Shown here: positions 1 through 6,735 of the stretch, piece after piece
How the letters are laid out: each line of letters begins with the position of its first letter
How positions within the stretch are numbered: position 1 is the stretch's first letter
NCBI GenBank assembly: GCA_903927025.1
Contig: CAIYLG010000052.1
Location: 62,001 to 126,000 of the forward strand
From: an uncultured Armatimonadota bacterium
GTDB taxonomy: Bacteria; Armatimonadota; Fimbriimonadia; Fimbriimonadales; Fimbriimonadaceae
DNA: 64,000 nt
Direction: 5' to 3'
Translations under genes and position numbers: made by a program
The notes under the pieces: model-generated
What the model saw: the letters and a program-made list of their open reading frames with translations, nothing else
What the model was told of the DNA's origin: nothing
The model's database searches: none

Positions 1-573
1 CTCAACTGGACAGACGAGCTCGGGGACTAGCGCGCCTGTAGGCGAATCCGTCAGGTGGTCAAGCGCACAAGTTCAATCCGGCTCTCGGGCTGAATTAGTT
101 TGAGGTCGATGCGGACGCATGGATCCCTTCGCCTCAGGTCTGCACTCGAAAAGAAACACTCTCATCCAACGCCATTCTGTTTGCAGTTCCAAACTTATTC
201 CCACGTGCATTCGATTGGGTAGTTATGCAAGTGCGGAAGCGATTAATTCTTAGAGGGCGAATAGTATCTGGCTTTCGACCGTGCAATCGTCAAAACGCCC
301 GACTTTGGTTGAGGTCCAAAGTTGCCACTTAGTAGTGTTGGCGATTTCGGCGCGCTGTTCGTGACCTCTGCAGATTCACGAAACTGGATTTGTTAGTCCA
401 GGCGGATGTACAGTCTCTAGTCTGCAGGCAACCGGCCACGGGAATTTATCCGCGCCTCCTCGATGTGGAGGTCACGCGTTAAGTGAGAAATAGGTGCTGA
501 GGTGGCGGCATCCCAAGTGAAAATTGAATGATATTCTTCTGATACCTTACATCTTTTTGAAATTCTGCTCACA
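1..573. other. Left-edge stretch with no supported gene
   Basis: All frames of this stretch are broken by stops or hold only short open frames that look like chance. The first 30 bases read as nine codons and a TAG and could be the very end of a gene lying outside the window, but nothing supports this. The stretch presumably holds the promoter of the operon starting at 574. I could not assign convincing -35 and -10 boxes, and there is no tRNA-like fold. Confidence 0.5.
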
Positions 574-1527
574 ATGTCCCCTATCGTGCTGTCTCGAAAC
601 TCTGTCGGAAGGTTGGCTGTCCTGGTTGGGGCAAGCTTGGCCGCCAAGGTGGGCACCTGCCAAGATCTCCCCAAGCTCTCTGGAGTGGTTGAAACTTATT
701 GGCTTTCAAACTCAAATGCGCGTGGTTCTTACCAGATGAACACGTGGGCGGAGCTCAAAGCCAGAATCAATTCAAATTGGTCTGCTGTTTGGTCAGGATA
801 CGATGCACAGAGCTTTGCCGGATACGATGAGTCGTATGTCCGATATGAAGTTGATGCTGGCTCTGTCCGAGTCGGACGGCTTCGCTCAAGCTTTGGATTT
901 AGTGATTGGAGCGAGTTGCTTTATTCGGGAATCAATCATAGGCCACTGGTGAGGGAGTGCAATCTCGTGGGCAAAATCAAGTTGGACCGCGATGACTCAG
1001 GGGCTGAGGCAAGTGCCAACTTTGGACCCCTTCAGATTCAAGCCGCGATGATTGACACAGGACTGACGCGCGCACAGGTCGGTCCTGACAAATTGGATCA
1101 TGCAACTGTGACTGCCCAGTACGGTTTAGGGCAGGTAATCCTTGGAGGAGAGTTCTTAGGGAAGACTGACCTAACGGAGAAGCTGGTCGGGGCCAATGTT
1201 CGATATACAGTTCCGCACTGGATCTTCAAAGGTGAGTTCTTCGAAGGCATTGGTGCTCAGTCTGGATCGGGTGGGTATCTCGACGCTATCTATCGAATTC
1301 CTTATCGGCTCCGAACCGAGGTCGTTGCGCGCGTAGAGCAGGTTCACCCGTGGAAGGCGGACGATGACACCGTTTTAACCACCTTGGGGATCAGACACAT
1401 CGTGAATCAAAACCTAACTCTGAATCTCAATTACGGATGGGGCAAGGACTTGTTCTATAGCAACTATGCAACCACTCTCGGTGCAACTGGCTGGAGTCTG
1501 AGAGCGATGTTTCAGGTGCAGTTCTAA
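574..1527 (+). CDS. Outer-membrane beta-barrel protein (porin-like)
   Basis: This 317-residue protein starts with a signal-peptide-like stretch (residues 12-29, small and hydrophobic, ending near TCQ-DLP). The rest is alternating polar and hydrophobic strands rich in Gly, Tyr and Trp, and it ends in ...MFQVQF, with the terminal Phe typical of outer-membrane barrel proteins. I recognise no specific family, so a porin-like role is inferred from composition and the C-terminal signature. The ATG lacks a clear ribosome binding site. The stop codon overlaps the next start (TAATG), so it is very likely co-transcribed with the copper protein and sensor genes that follow. Confidence 0.7.
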   Translation: MSPIVLSRNSVGRLAVLVGASLAAKVGTCQDLPKLSGVVETYWLSNSNARGSYQMNTWAELKARINSNWSAVWSGYDAQSFAGYDESYVRYEVDAGSVRVGRLRSSFGFSDWSELLYSGINHRPLVRECNLVGKIKLDRDDSGAEASANFGPLQIQAAMIDTGLTRAQVGPDKLDHATVTAQYGLGQVILGGEFLGKTDLTEKLVGANVRYTVPHWIFKGEFFEGIGAQSGSGGYLDAIYRIPYRLRTEVVARVEQVHPWKADDDTVLTTLGIRHIVNQNLTLNLNYGWGKDLFYSNYATTLGATGWSLRAMFQVQF

Positions 1528-2078
1528 TGGTCCTTTCTTTTGCTCTCTTGGCTGTCGCCCATCTCGACTCATCCGTGTCAGGGAAGGTAACGCTGCCGAA
1601 CGGTAAGCCAGCCGGTCAGGCGATCGTTTGGTTTACAGGTTCGGCGCGGCCGAAGGCACTTCCAAAAGCAGTTGTGGACCAGCGTGACCGGACCTTCATT
1701 CCTCATGTCAGCGTCGTCACGGTCGGAACTCGCGTGGATTTCCCCAACAACGACGTGATCTTTCACAACGTCTTCACCGAGTTCAACAGCACAAAGTTTG
1801 ACCTCGGGAACTATCCCAAGGGCACCAAGCGGACCCAGGTTTTCTCGCAGCCGGGCCTGGCGGTCATCATGTGCAGCATCCATCCCGATATGGGGGCCTA
1901 TATCATGGTGGTTGATACGCCGTTCTATGCCATCGCCGACAAGAGAGGCGAGTATCACATCCCATCGATACCCAGCGGAAAATACAAGGTTGAGGTCTGG
2001 CACGAAAGCGGTGCCAGGGCCTCCTTCGAAGTCAATCCCGGTCAGAAGTCTCAGGTAGACATCCCGCTGCATCGCTGA
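1527..2078 (+). CDS. Secreted type 1 copper (cupredoxin) protein with carboxypeptidase-regulatory-like domain
   Basis: A 183-residue protein with a short hydrophobic start (residues 1-11) that could act as a signal peptide. It carries plastocyanin-like copper ligands: a His in 'DVIFHNVF', then Cys, His and Met in 'MCSIHPDMGAYIMV'. This spacing is typical of the cupredoxins often labelled methylamine-utilisation or plastocyanin-like proteins. The flanking parts (residues about 12-45 and 130-183, with 'GEYHIPSIPSGKYKVEVW') look like the carboxypeptidase regulatory or SpaA-type beta-sandwich. It probably handles electrons or copper in the periplasm; the partner is unknown. The start overlaps the stop of the barrel gene by one base, and the sensor gene begins 3 bases downstream. 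Confidence 0.75.
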   Translation: MVLSFALLAVAHLDSSVSGKVTLPNGKPAGQAIVWFTGSARPKALPKAVVDQRDRTFIPHVSVVTVGTRVDFPNNDVIFHNVFTEFNSTKFDLGNYPKGTKRTQVFSQPGLAVIMCSIHPDMGAYIMVVDTPFYAIADKRGEYHIPSIPSGKYKVEVWHESGARASFEVNPGQKSQVDIPLHR

Positions 2079-2080
2079 CT

Positions 2081-2383
2081 ATGTCGCGCCTCAATCTCTC
2101 CACCAAAATAGCGGTCGTTACGGCGGTCCTGCTGATCGGTTTTGGCACCGTGATGCTGGCCACGTTCAGCGTCCTCTCGGCTCGTCAGATTGACAAAACC
2201 ATTGAAGGAGACGCCGCCACATCCGGCCGGCAGCTCAGCCTTTACCTCACCCAGCGATTCTCCAACCTGAAGCGTGAGACTCACTTTGCAGCGAAAACTT
2301 TGACCAGGGTGCGTACCCTGATCTTTTTGCCCGATGCGAATCGGTCTACGATCAAGGCGGAAATCCCCCATCTAGCTAAGTAG
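2081..2383 (+). CDS. N-terminal fragment of Cache-HAMP-GGDEF-HD-GYP sensor (ends at in-frame TAG)
   Basis: These 100 codons encode a membrane segment (about residues 10-33, 'AVVTAVLLIGFGTVMLATF') and the first helices of an extracytoplasmic Cache-type sensor domain. They end at a TAG at 2381-2383. The reading frame continues without shift into the open frame of the next entry, which supplies the remainder of the Cache domain, the second membrane segment, HAMP, GGDEF and HD-GYP. The two frames are therefore one gene interrupted by a single amber codon. It is either a recent nonsense mutation, a read-through site or a sequencing error. The start lies 2 bases after the copper-protein stop, so it belongs to the same operon. 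Confidence 0.7.
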   Translation: MSRLNLSTKIAVVTAVLLIGFGTVMLATFSVLSARQIDKTIEGDAATSGRQLSLYLTQRFSNLKRETHFAAKTLTRVRTLIFLPDANRSTIKAEIPHLAK

Positions 2384-2389
2384 TTCTCC

Positions 2390-4237
2390 GTGGATGCGGT
2401 GCAAATAACTGACGGCGACGGTGCCGTTCTCGCTGAGTCGCCAGAACTAGTTGCTTTGGCCTCCTCGGTCAAGCGGGAGACCGCGATTGCCTTGAGTTCA
2501 GGGAGTGAGCACAGCGCCATCGTCCACAGCGACACAGATCTGTATTTGATGTCCTGCGTGCCAGTTAGAAGCGACATCTACATCCGCGGTTCGATCAGTC
2601 TCTTTGAAAAGTTGGGTGCCAAGCAGGTAAAGATTCTTGCCGAACAGGCAGGCGTCGAACTTGGCTTGTCGGCTGGGAGCCGGCTGATCGCCTCGTCCCT
2701 CAACGCTACTTTTCCCATTCCGCCGAAGGCGGGTGTTAGGAAGGAAATAACCCTCAATGGGGAGACGTACGCTTACATCCTCGCGTCGATGCAAGGGGTC
2801 AATCAATCCGATCAACTCGGATACGTCATCTTGAGGCCAACTAAAGCGATTGTCGCGCCTTACGTAGAGGCGCGAGGTGCTTTTGTCGCAGTGTTTACTG
2901 TTTCCCTAGTGCTCAGCCTATTTGGCGCGGTTGCGGTTGGACGCAGAATGGCAGAGCCGATTTCATCGTTGGCAGAAGCGGCGAGAATTGTTCAGACGGG
3001 GGAATGGCCAGAAACCTTCCCGGTGAATCGGCAAGATGAGATTGGTGTGTTGCAGGCGAGCTTCAATGGGATGATCGCGGCGACAAAGCTCGCCCAAGAG
3101 CGTTTGCTGGCGATGATTGATTTGGACCCTCTGACTGAGCTTCGAAACCATCGAAGCTTTCGGGAGCGACTTGCCGAAGAAGCCAGACGCTGCGAATCCA
3201 CGCAAAGCCTGATGACGCTTGCTCTTATCGATATTGACGATTTTGACAACGTCAACGAGTCGGTCGGTCGCAACCACGGGGACGAGGTCATCAAGCTGAT
3301 TGCCGAAGTGCTGAGAGCATGCGTTCCAGAGTTCAGCATTCTCGCTCGTTACGCCGGTGACCAGTTTGCGGCTCTGCTCCCCAACACGGAGGCAGACGCT
3401 ATCGAAGTGATCATGAACTTCGTGAGAGTGCGGCTTAAGCAGGCGGGTTGCTTGGCGACGGTGAGTGTAGGATGCGCTGAATTCCCCAAGAACAGTTCTC
3501 GCGAAGATGGACTGATTCTAGGGGCAGAGTTGGCATTAGTGCGGGCGAAGCAACTCGGAAAAAATAGGGTCTGCCTATTTGATGCAGTGCCAGGTGCTGA
3601 TAAAGCGGCGGACCCGTTCCTCCTGTATCAATCGACGGAGAGTGGAAGCTTTGCCACAATCCAAGCTCTTGCGGCGGCAGTCGACGCAAAGGACTCCTAT
3701 ACGAATGGTCATTCGGAGAGAGTTGCAAGGTACGCCCGAGATTTGTCCTCAGCTCTAGGCGATGCCTCAGAAACGGTTGACCGTGTTTTTCGATGCGGCA
3801 CCCTGCATGATGTTGGAAAGATCGGTGTTCCCGACACGATCCTAAAGAAGACAGGGGCGCTTGACCCTGACGAACCGAAGATCATGCAGACCCATTCCGT
3901 TTTGGGTGAATTGATCGCGGGGAAGGTGCCCCAGTTGGCAGACCTGTTGCCCGGCGTTCGGCACCACCACGAGCGATGGGACGGCCGAGGCTATCCTGAT
4001 GGCCTTTCCGGTGAGAGAATCCCCTACATCGCCCGAATCCTTGCGGTTGCCGATACCTACGATGCGATGACGAGTGATAGACCCTACCGTAAGGGCCTTG
4101 CCCACGACATTGCCATTGGGGAAATTGAGAAATCTGCAGGGAGCCAGTTTGATCCGGCCATTGCGGCCGCGTTCGTTAAAATTCACCGCAGCGTTGCCGC
4201 GACGGAAGGCGTGGGGCCCGAAGCGATCGCCCCCTAA
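2390..4237 (+). CDS. Main part of sensor: Cache remainder, HAMP, degenerate GGDEF, HD-GYP phosphodiesterase
   Basis: The 615 residues continue in frame from the fragment upstream. In order they show the rest of the Cache domain (to about residue 155), a membrane segment (about 160-185), HAMP (about 185-240), GGDEF (about 245-400) and HD-GYP (about 420-590). The GGDEF signature reads A-G-D-Q-F, so the usual catalytic Glu is Gln and cyclase activity is doubtful. The HD-GYP domain keeps 'LHDVGKIGVPD', 'HHHERWDGRGYPDG' and the 'ADTYDAM' region and should hydrolyse cyclic di-GMP. The GTG at 2390 has no ribosome binding site and would give a product lacking the first membrane anchor, so it is unlikely to be the natural start. 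Confidence 0.8.
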   Translation: MDAVQITDGDGAVLAESPELVALASSVKRETAIALSSGSEHSAIVHSDTDLYLMSCVPVRSDIYIRGSISLFEKLGAKQVKILAEQAGVELGLSAGSRLIASSLNATFPIPPKAGVRKEITLNGETYAYILASMQGVNQSDQLGYVILRPTKAIVAPYVEARGAFVAVFTVSLVLSLFGAVAVGRRMAEPISSLAEAARIVQTGEWPETFPVNRQDEIGVLQASFNGMIAATKLAQERLLAMIDLDPLTELRNHRSFRERLAEEARRCESTQSLMTLALIDIDDFDNVNESVGRNHGDEVIKLIAEVLRACVPEFSILARYAGDQFAALLPNTEADAIEVIMNFVRVRLKQAGCLATVSVGCAEFPKNSSREDGLILGAELALVRAKQLGKNRVCLFDAVPGADKAADPFLLYQSTESGSFATIQALAAAVDAKDSYTNGHSERVARYARDLSSALGDASETVDRVFRCGTLHDVGKIGVPDTILKKTGALDPDEPKIMQTHSVLGELIAGKVPQLADLLPGVRHHHERWDGRGYPDGLSGERIPYIARILAVADTYDAMTSDRPYRKGLAHDIAIGEIEKSAGSQFDPAIAAAFVKIHRSVAATEGVGPEAIAP

Positions 4238-4255
4238 CTCTTGGGAAGACTCATT

Positions 4256-5428
4256 TCAACTGGAATAGCGGCTGCCCAATTCCAACGCGGTGAGCTTCTT
4301 CGTGATTATTGGCATTCCCTGTGTGCTTCCGCGAGGGATCAGTGCAACCGGCTCCACAATATGTCGGGTCTCAGTGGACGGTTCTCCTGACAGAACATCG
4401 AGGATGGCGTGCATCGCTCGACGCCCAATCTCTTCAACATCAATGTCAACCGATGTCAGAAAAAGTTCCCGATCTGGACCTTCAACGTTGTCTACTCCAA
4501 CTACTGCAATTTGATCTGGGACAGATAGGTCGTGGGCCCTAGCCCATTGGATGGCAGCCCAGGCAATGTAATCGTTGGCGCAGTAGATCGCGGTTGGAGG
4601 ACTGCTCATTTCACTCCATGCCTGCATCGTGGGGCGCACATCCGGGAACTTCCATGGATGAGCGCAGGAGAATAGCGCTGGGTCAAAGGCACTGCGCTCT
4701 TCAAGGAACTGGATGGCCCCATCTCGCCGGCTCTTTGAAACCGGTTCCTCTCGCTCCAAAGTCCGCATTGTCCGGTCGTCTGGACCGTGCTCAAATCGGT
4801 AACAGTCCTCGAAGGGACCCGCTAAGTGGGCAATGCGCCGATGTCCCAAATCCCAAAGATGTTGGAGAGCCATTCTCGATACGGCGTGCTCATTCAAGTG
4901 GACCCACCCCGGAACTCGGTTATCCACCTCGGGGCTCCCAAAGCACACGACGGGCATGCCAGCACCGAGGAGATCTTCAACGATTCCGTGCCAACTGGAT
5001 CCATACAGAAGCACGGCATCGACTCGACCATCAAGCAGGGCACGGTATTGCCTTTCGATGAACACCCGATAGGGATAAGTGAGCACGGAGTACCCGAGTT
5101 CGTTGGCCACCTCGAATATCCCCTGAATCAGCCGCATATTGTAGACGTCGTTCGGCCTATTGCCTCGCTCAAGGTCGTTTCCTGCCAGTAGACCAATGGT
5201 GTGTCTTACTCGGTTATAGGTTGCTCCAGCGAGCGGATTGGGAAAGTAGTTGAGCGCTCCAACCGCCTCGTCGATTCGTCTTGCGGTCGCCTTGGAACAC
5301 ACCTCTTTTTGCCCGCGGAGATAGAGCGAAACCGTGGTCACGGAAACACCGGCTAAATTTGCAACCTGGTTGATGGTCGCTTTCTTTTTTCCGTATGCTT
5401 CCATGAAGCTAAGTGAACCCCAATGCAT
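4256..5428 (-). CDS. LacI-family transcriptional regulator
   Basis: A 390-residue repressor. The LacI helix-turn-helix is at residues about 17-42 ('TINQVANLAGVSVTTVSLYL'), followed by the hinge helix ('NPLAGATYNR') and a periplasmic-binding-protein-like sugar domain. This domain has the typical 'AIYCANDYIAWAAIQWARAHD' and 'AVVGVDN' segments, although the usual Phe-Asp after VVG is Val-Asp. The ligand cannot be told from sequence. An in-frame ATG at 5404 gives a more usual LacI N-terminus than the ATG at 5428; neither has a strong ribosome binding site. It is divergent from a prepilin, lipoprotein and GH36 unit with a palindrome in the shared promoter region, so those genes are its likely targets along with itself. 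Confidence 0.9.
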   Translation of the reverse strand: MHWGSLSFMEAYGKKKATINQVANLAGVSVTTVSLYLRGQKEVCSKATARRIDEAVGALNYFPNPLAGATYNRVRHTIGLLAGNDLERGNRPNDVYNMRLIQGIFEVANELGYSVLTYPYRVFIERQYRALLDGRVDAVLLYGSSWHGIVEDLLGAGMPVVCFGSPEVDNRVPGWVHLNEHAVSRMALQHLWDLGHRRIAHLAGPFEDCYRFEHGPDDRTMRTLEREEPVSKSRRDGAIQFLEERSAFDPALFSCAHPWKFPDVRPTMQAWSEMSSPPTAIYCANDYIAWAAIQWARAHDLSVPDQIAVVGVDNVEGPDRELFLTSVDIDVEEIGRRAMHAILDVLSGEPSTETRHIVEPVALIPRGSTQGMPIITKKLTALELGSRYSS

Positions 5429-5517
5429 GCCAGGTGAGCTACACCAGTAATTTAGCGTGGTTGATTCCTTAGGGTGTACGAATTAACAGGTGGATTTACT
5501 TGCGGATTTCCGATGTT

Positions 5518-5563
5518 AGTAAAGCACTTTACTTCCGAACCATCTCTAAACTTCACTTATAAT
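5518..5563 (+). promoter_or_regulatory. Promoter of the prepilin gene with LacI-like operator
   Basis: AGTAAAGCACTTTACT (5518-5533) is a 7+2+7 inverted repeat, broken only at the two central bases, of the size and A/T-rich style of LacI-family operators. It sits just upstream of a perfect TATAAT (5558-5563), where the -35 region should be; TTCCGA at 5533-5538 is a weak -35. A bound repressor would block this promoter. The prepilin ATG follows at 5638 with GGAG at 5623-5626. Binding by the adjacent LacI protein is inferred from position. Confidence 0.6.
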
Positions 5564-5637
5564 TTCGAGTGTAAGGGCTTCAGATCGGGGCCTGAGAATA
5601 GCGCCAAAATAACGCTGTCAATGGAGACGAAATCATA

Positions 5638-6477
5638 ATGATCAAAACTCGTAAGGGCTTTACGCTCATCGAGCTGCTAGTGGTAATTGCAATCATCGCA
5701 ATTCTAGCCGCAATTCTATTTCCTGTATTCGCACAGGCGAAGGCCGCAGCCAAGAAGACCTCCAGCATCTCCAACCTGAAGCAACAGATTCTAGGGCTCG
5801 TGATGTACGGCGGCGACTTTGACGACACTTTCATCTGCGAGTGGCCATACAACAATTTCAATGGCCAGGTAAATACGCCTCAAGCCTACGACTGGGACCA
5901 CAGCTTCCACCCGTATCTCAACCCTTATATCAAGAACACCCAGGTTTGGCACTCACCCGGTGCTGGATCCGAAGAGTACGTCAGCAAAAAGATTTTCGGA
6001 ACGAGCGACCCAATTGGGTTTGACTCTGCCCTCACCGGTGGCTATCCGATGGGCTACATGATGAATGAGACGGGCTGGTCGGACAACAATTACAACGACC
6101 TCAGCAAACTCCTGAGTGCAGGTTTGCGCCAGTCACTTGTTAGCCACCCGGCTGAGCAGATCATTCTCGTGGAAGATACAGGATTGCCTGAGTGGGGTGT
6201 CAACGGTTACCAGGTCGGATTCACGACGGATGGCGGTTCCTCGTACATCGCTCAGCCTTCAGACCCTAACCAGACGCTCAACTGGAAGCAATTCTACAAT
6301 GTTCCCGGATGCGACTGGGGATTGGCTGGCTTCTCGCAGGTAGTTCCGTTCCGCTATTCGACCAACGGCAATACGACAGCCTTCTTTGACGGCCATGCAA
6401 AGTTTCTAGTCTCTGTAAAGCTCAAGAATATTCAGCCCTACAGCTACGACTTCGACAACATCGCCACAAACTTCTAA
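5638..6477 (+). CDS. DUF1559-type prepilin-like protein with H-X9-DG-like C-terminus
   Basis: A 279-residue protein. It opens with a short basic leader, the prepilin peptidase site K-G|FTLIE, and a hydrophobic helix ('[20 protein letters not shown]'). The body is globular and the C-terminal part has the '[10 protein letters not shown]' motif seen in DUF1559 pseudopilins. Large families of such proteins occur in Planctomycetes, Verrucomicrobia and Armatimonadota. It would be cleaved by prepilin peptidase and held in the inner membrane or built into a pseudopilus, perhaps with the type II secretin encoded at 43.4 kb. It leads a unit with a small lipoprotein and a GH36 enzyme, which suggests export or capture of a carbohydrate. 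Confidence 0.88.
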   Translation: MIKTRKGFTLIELLVVIAIIAILAAILFPVFAQAKAAAKKTSSISNLKQQILGLVMYGGDFDDTFICEWPYNNFNGQVNTPQAYDWDHSFHPYLNPYIKNTQVWHSPGAGSEEYVSKKIFGTSDPIGFDSALTGGYPMGYMMNETGWSDNNYNDLSKLLSAGLRQSLVSHPAEQIILVEDTGLPEWGVNGYQVGFTTDGGSSYIAQPSDPNQTLNWKQFYNVPGCDWGLAGFSQVVPFRYSTNGNTTAFFDGHAKFLVSVKLKNIQPYSYDFDNIATNF

Positions 6478-6493
6478 ATCCCCAAAACCAGTC

Positions 6494-6706
6494 ATGAAGC
6501 CTTTCGTTGCTCTCTTTGTCGTTCTTGCCAGCCTGCTTGCAGGCTGCGGCCCTGGGAATCAGTCTCAGGTTTCGGACTCCTACCAAAAGCTTCCTCCCGG
6601 GGAAGGTGAGCGTAGGCTGAAAGATACGCTTAAGAGAAGGGCGGAAGGCAAAGTCATGGCCCATCCCTATGGTGCCGACGTTAGGGTGCCAACCGATTCC
6701 AAATAG
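6494..6706 (+). CDS. Small lipoprotein of the prepilin unit
   Basis: Seventy residues. A signal sequence (residues 1-17) ends in a lipobox 'LLAGC', so Cys18 should be lipid-modified. The mature part is short, basic and mostly polar, with no recognisable domain. Small lipoproteins with a Gly/Pro-rich tail directly after a DUF1559 prepilin gene appear to be a common arrangement in this group (from memory, not checked). It starts 17 bases after the prepilin stop, and the GH36 frame follows at once, so all three are probably one transcript. Confidence 0.7.
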   Translation: MKPFVALFVVLASLLAGCGPGNQSQVSDSYQKLPPGEGERRLKDTLKRRAEGKVMAHPYGADVRVPTDSK

Positions 6707-6735
6707 GTTTGACAATCGGAAGGGAGGAGTACGGA

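Noticed and set aside
1578-2072. A 164-codon open frame on the minus strand inside the copper-protein gene
   Set aside because: It lies opposite a gene with clear copper ligands and shows no motif; it is a shadow.
2381-2383. Pyrrolysine insertion at the TAG in the sensor gene
   Set aside because: No methylamine methyltransferase context and no pyl genes are visible; a mutation is simpler.
4594-5061. A 155-codon plus-strand frame inside the LacI gene
   Set aside because: It is antisense to a clear LacI protein and has an odd composition.
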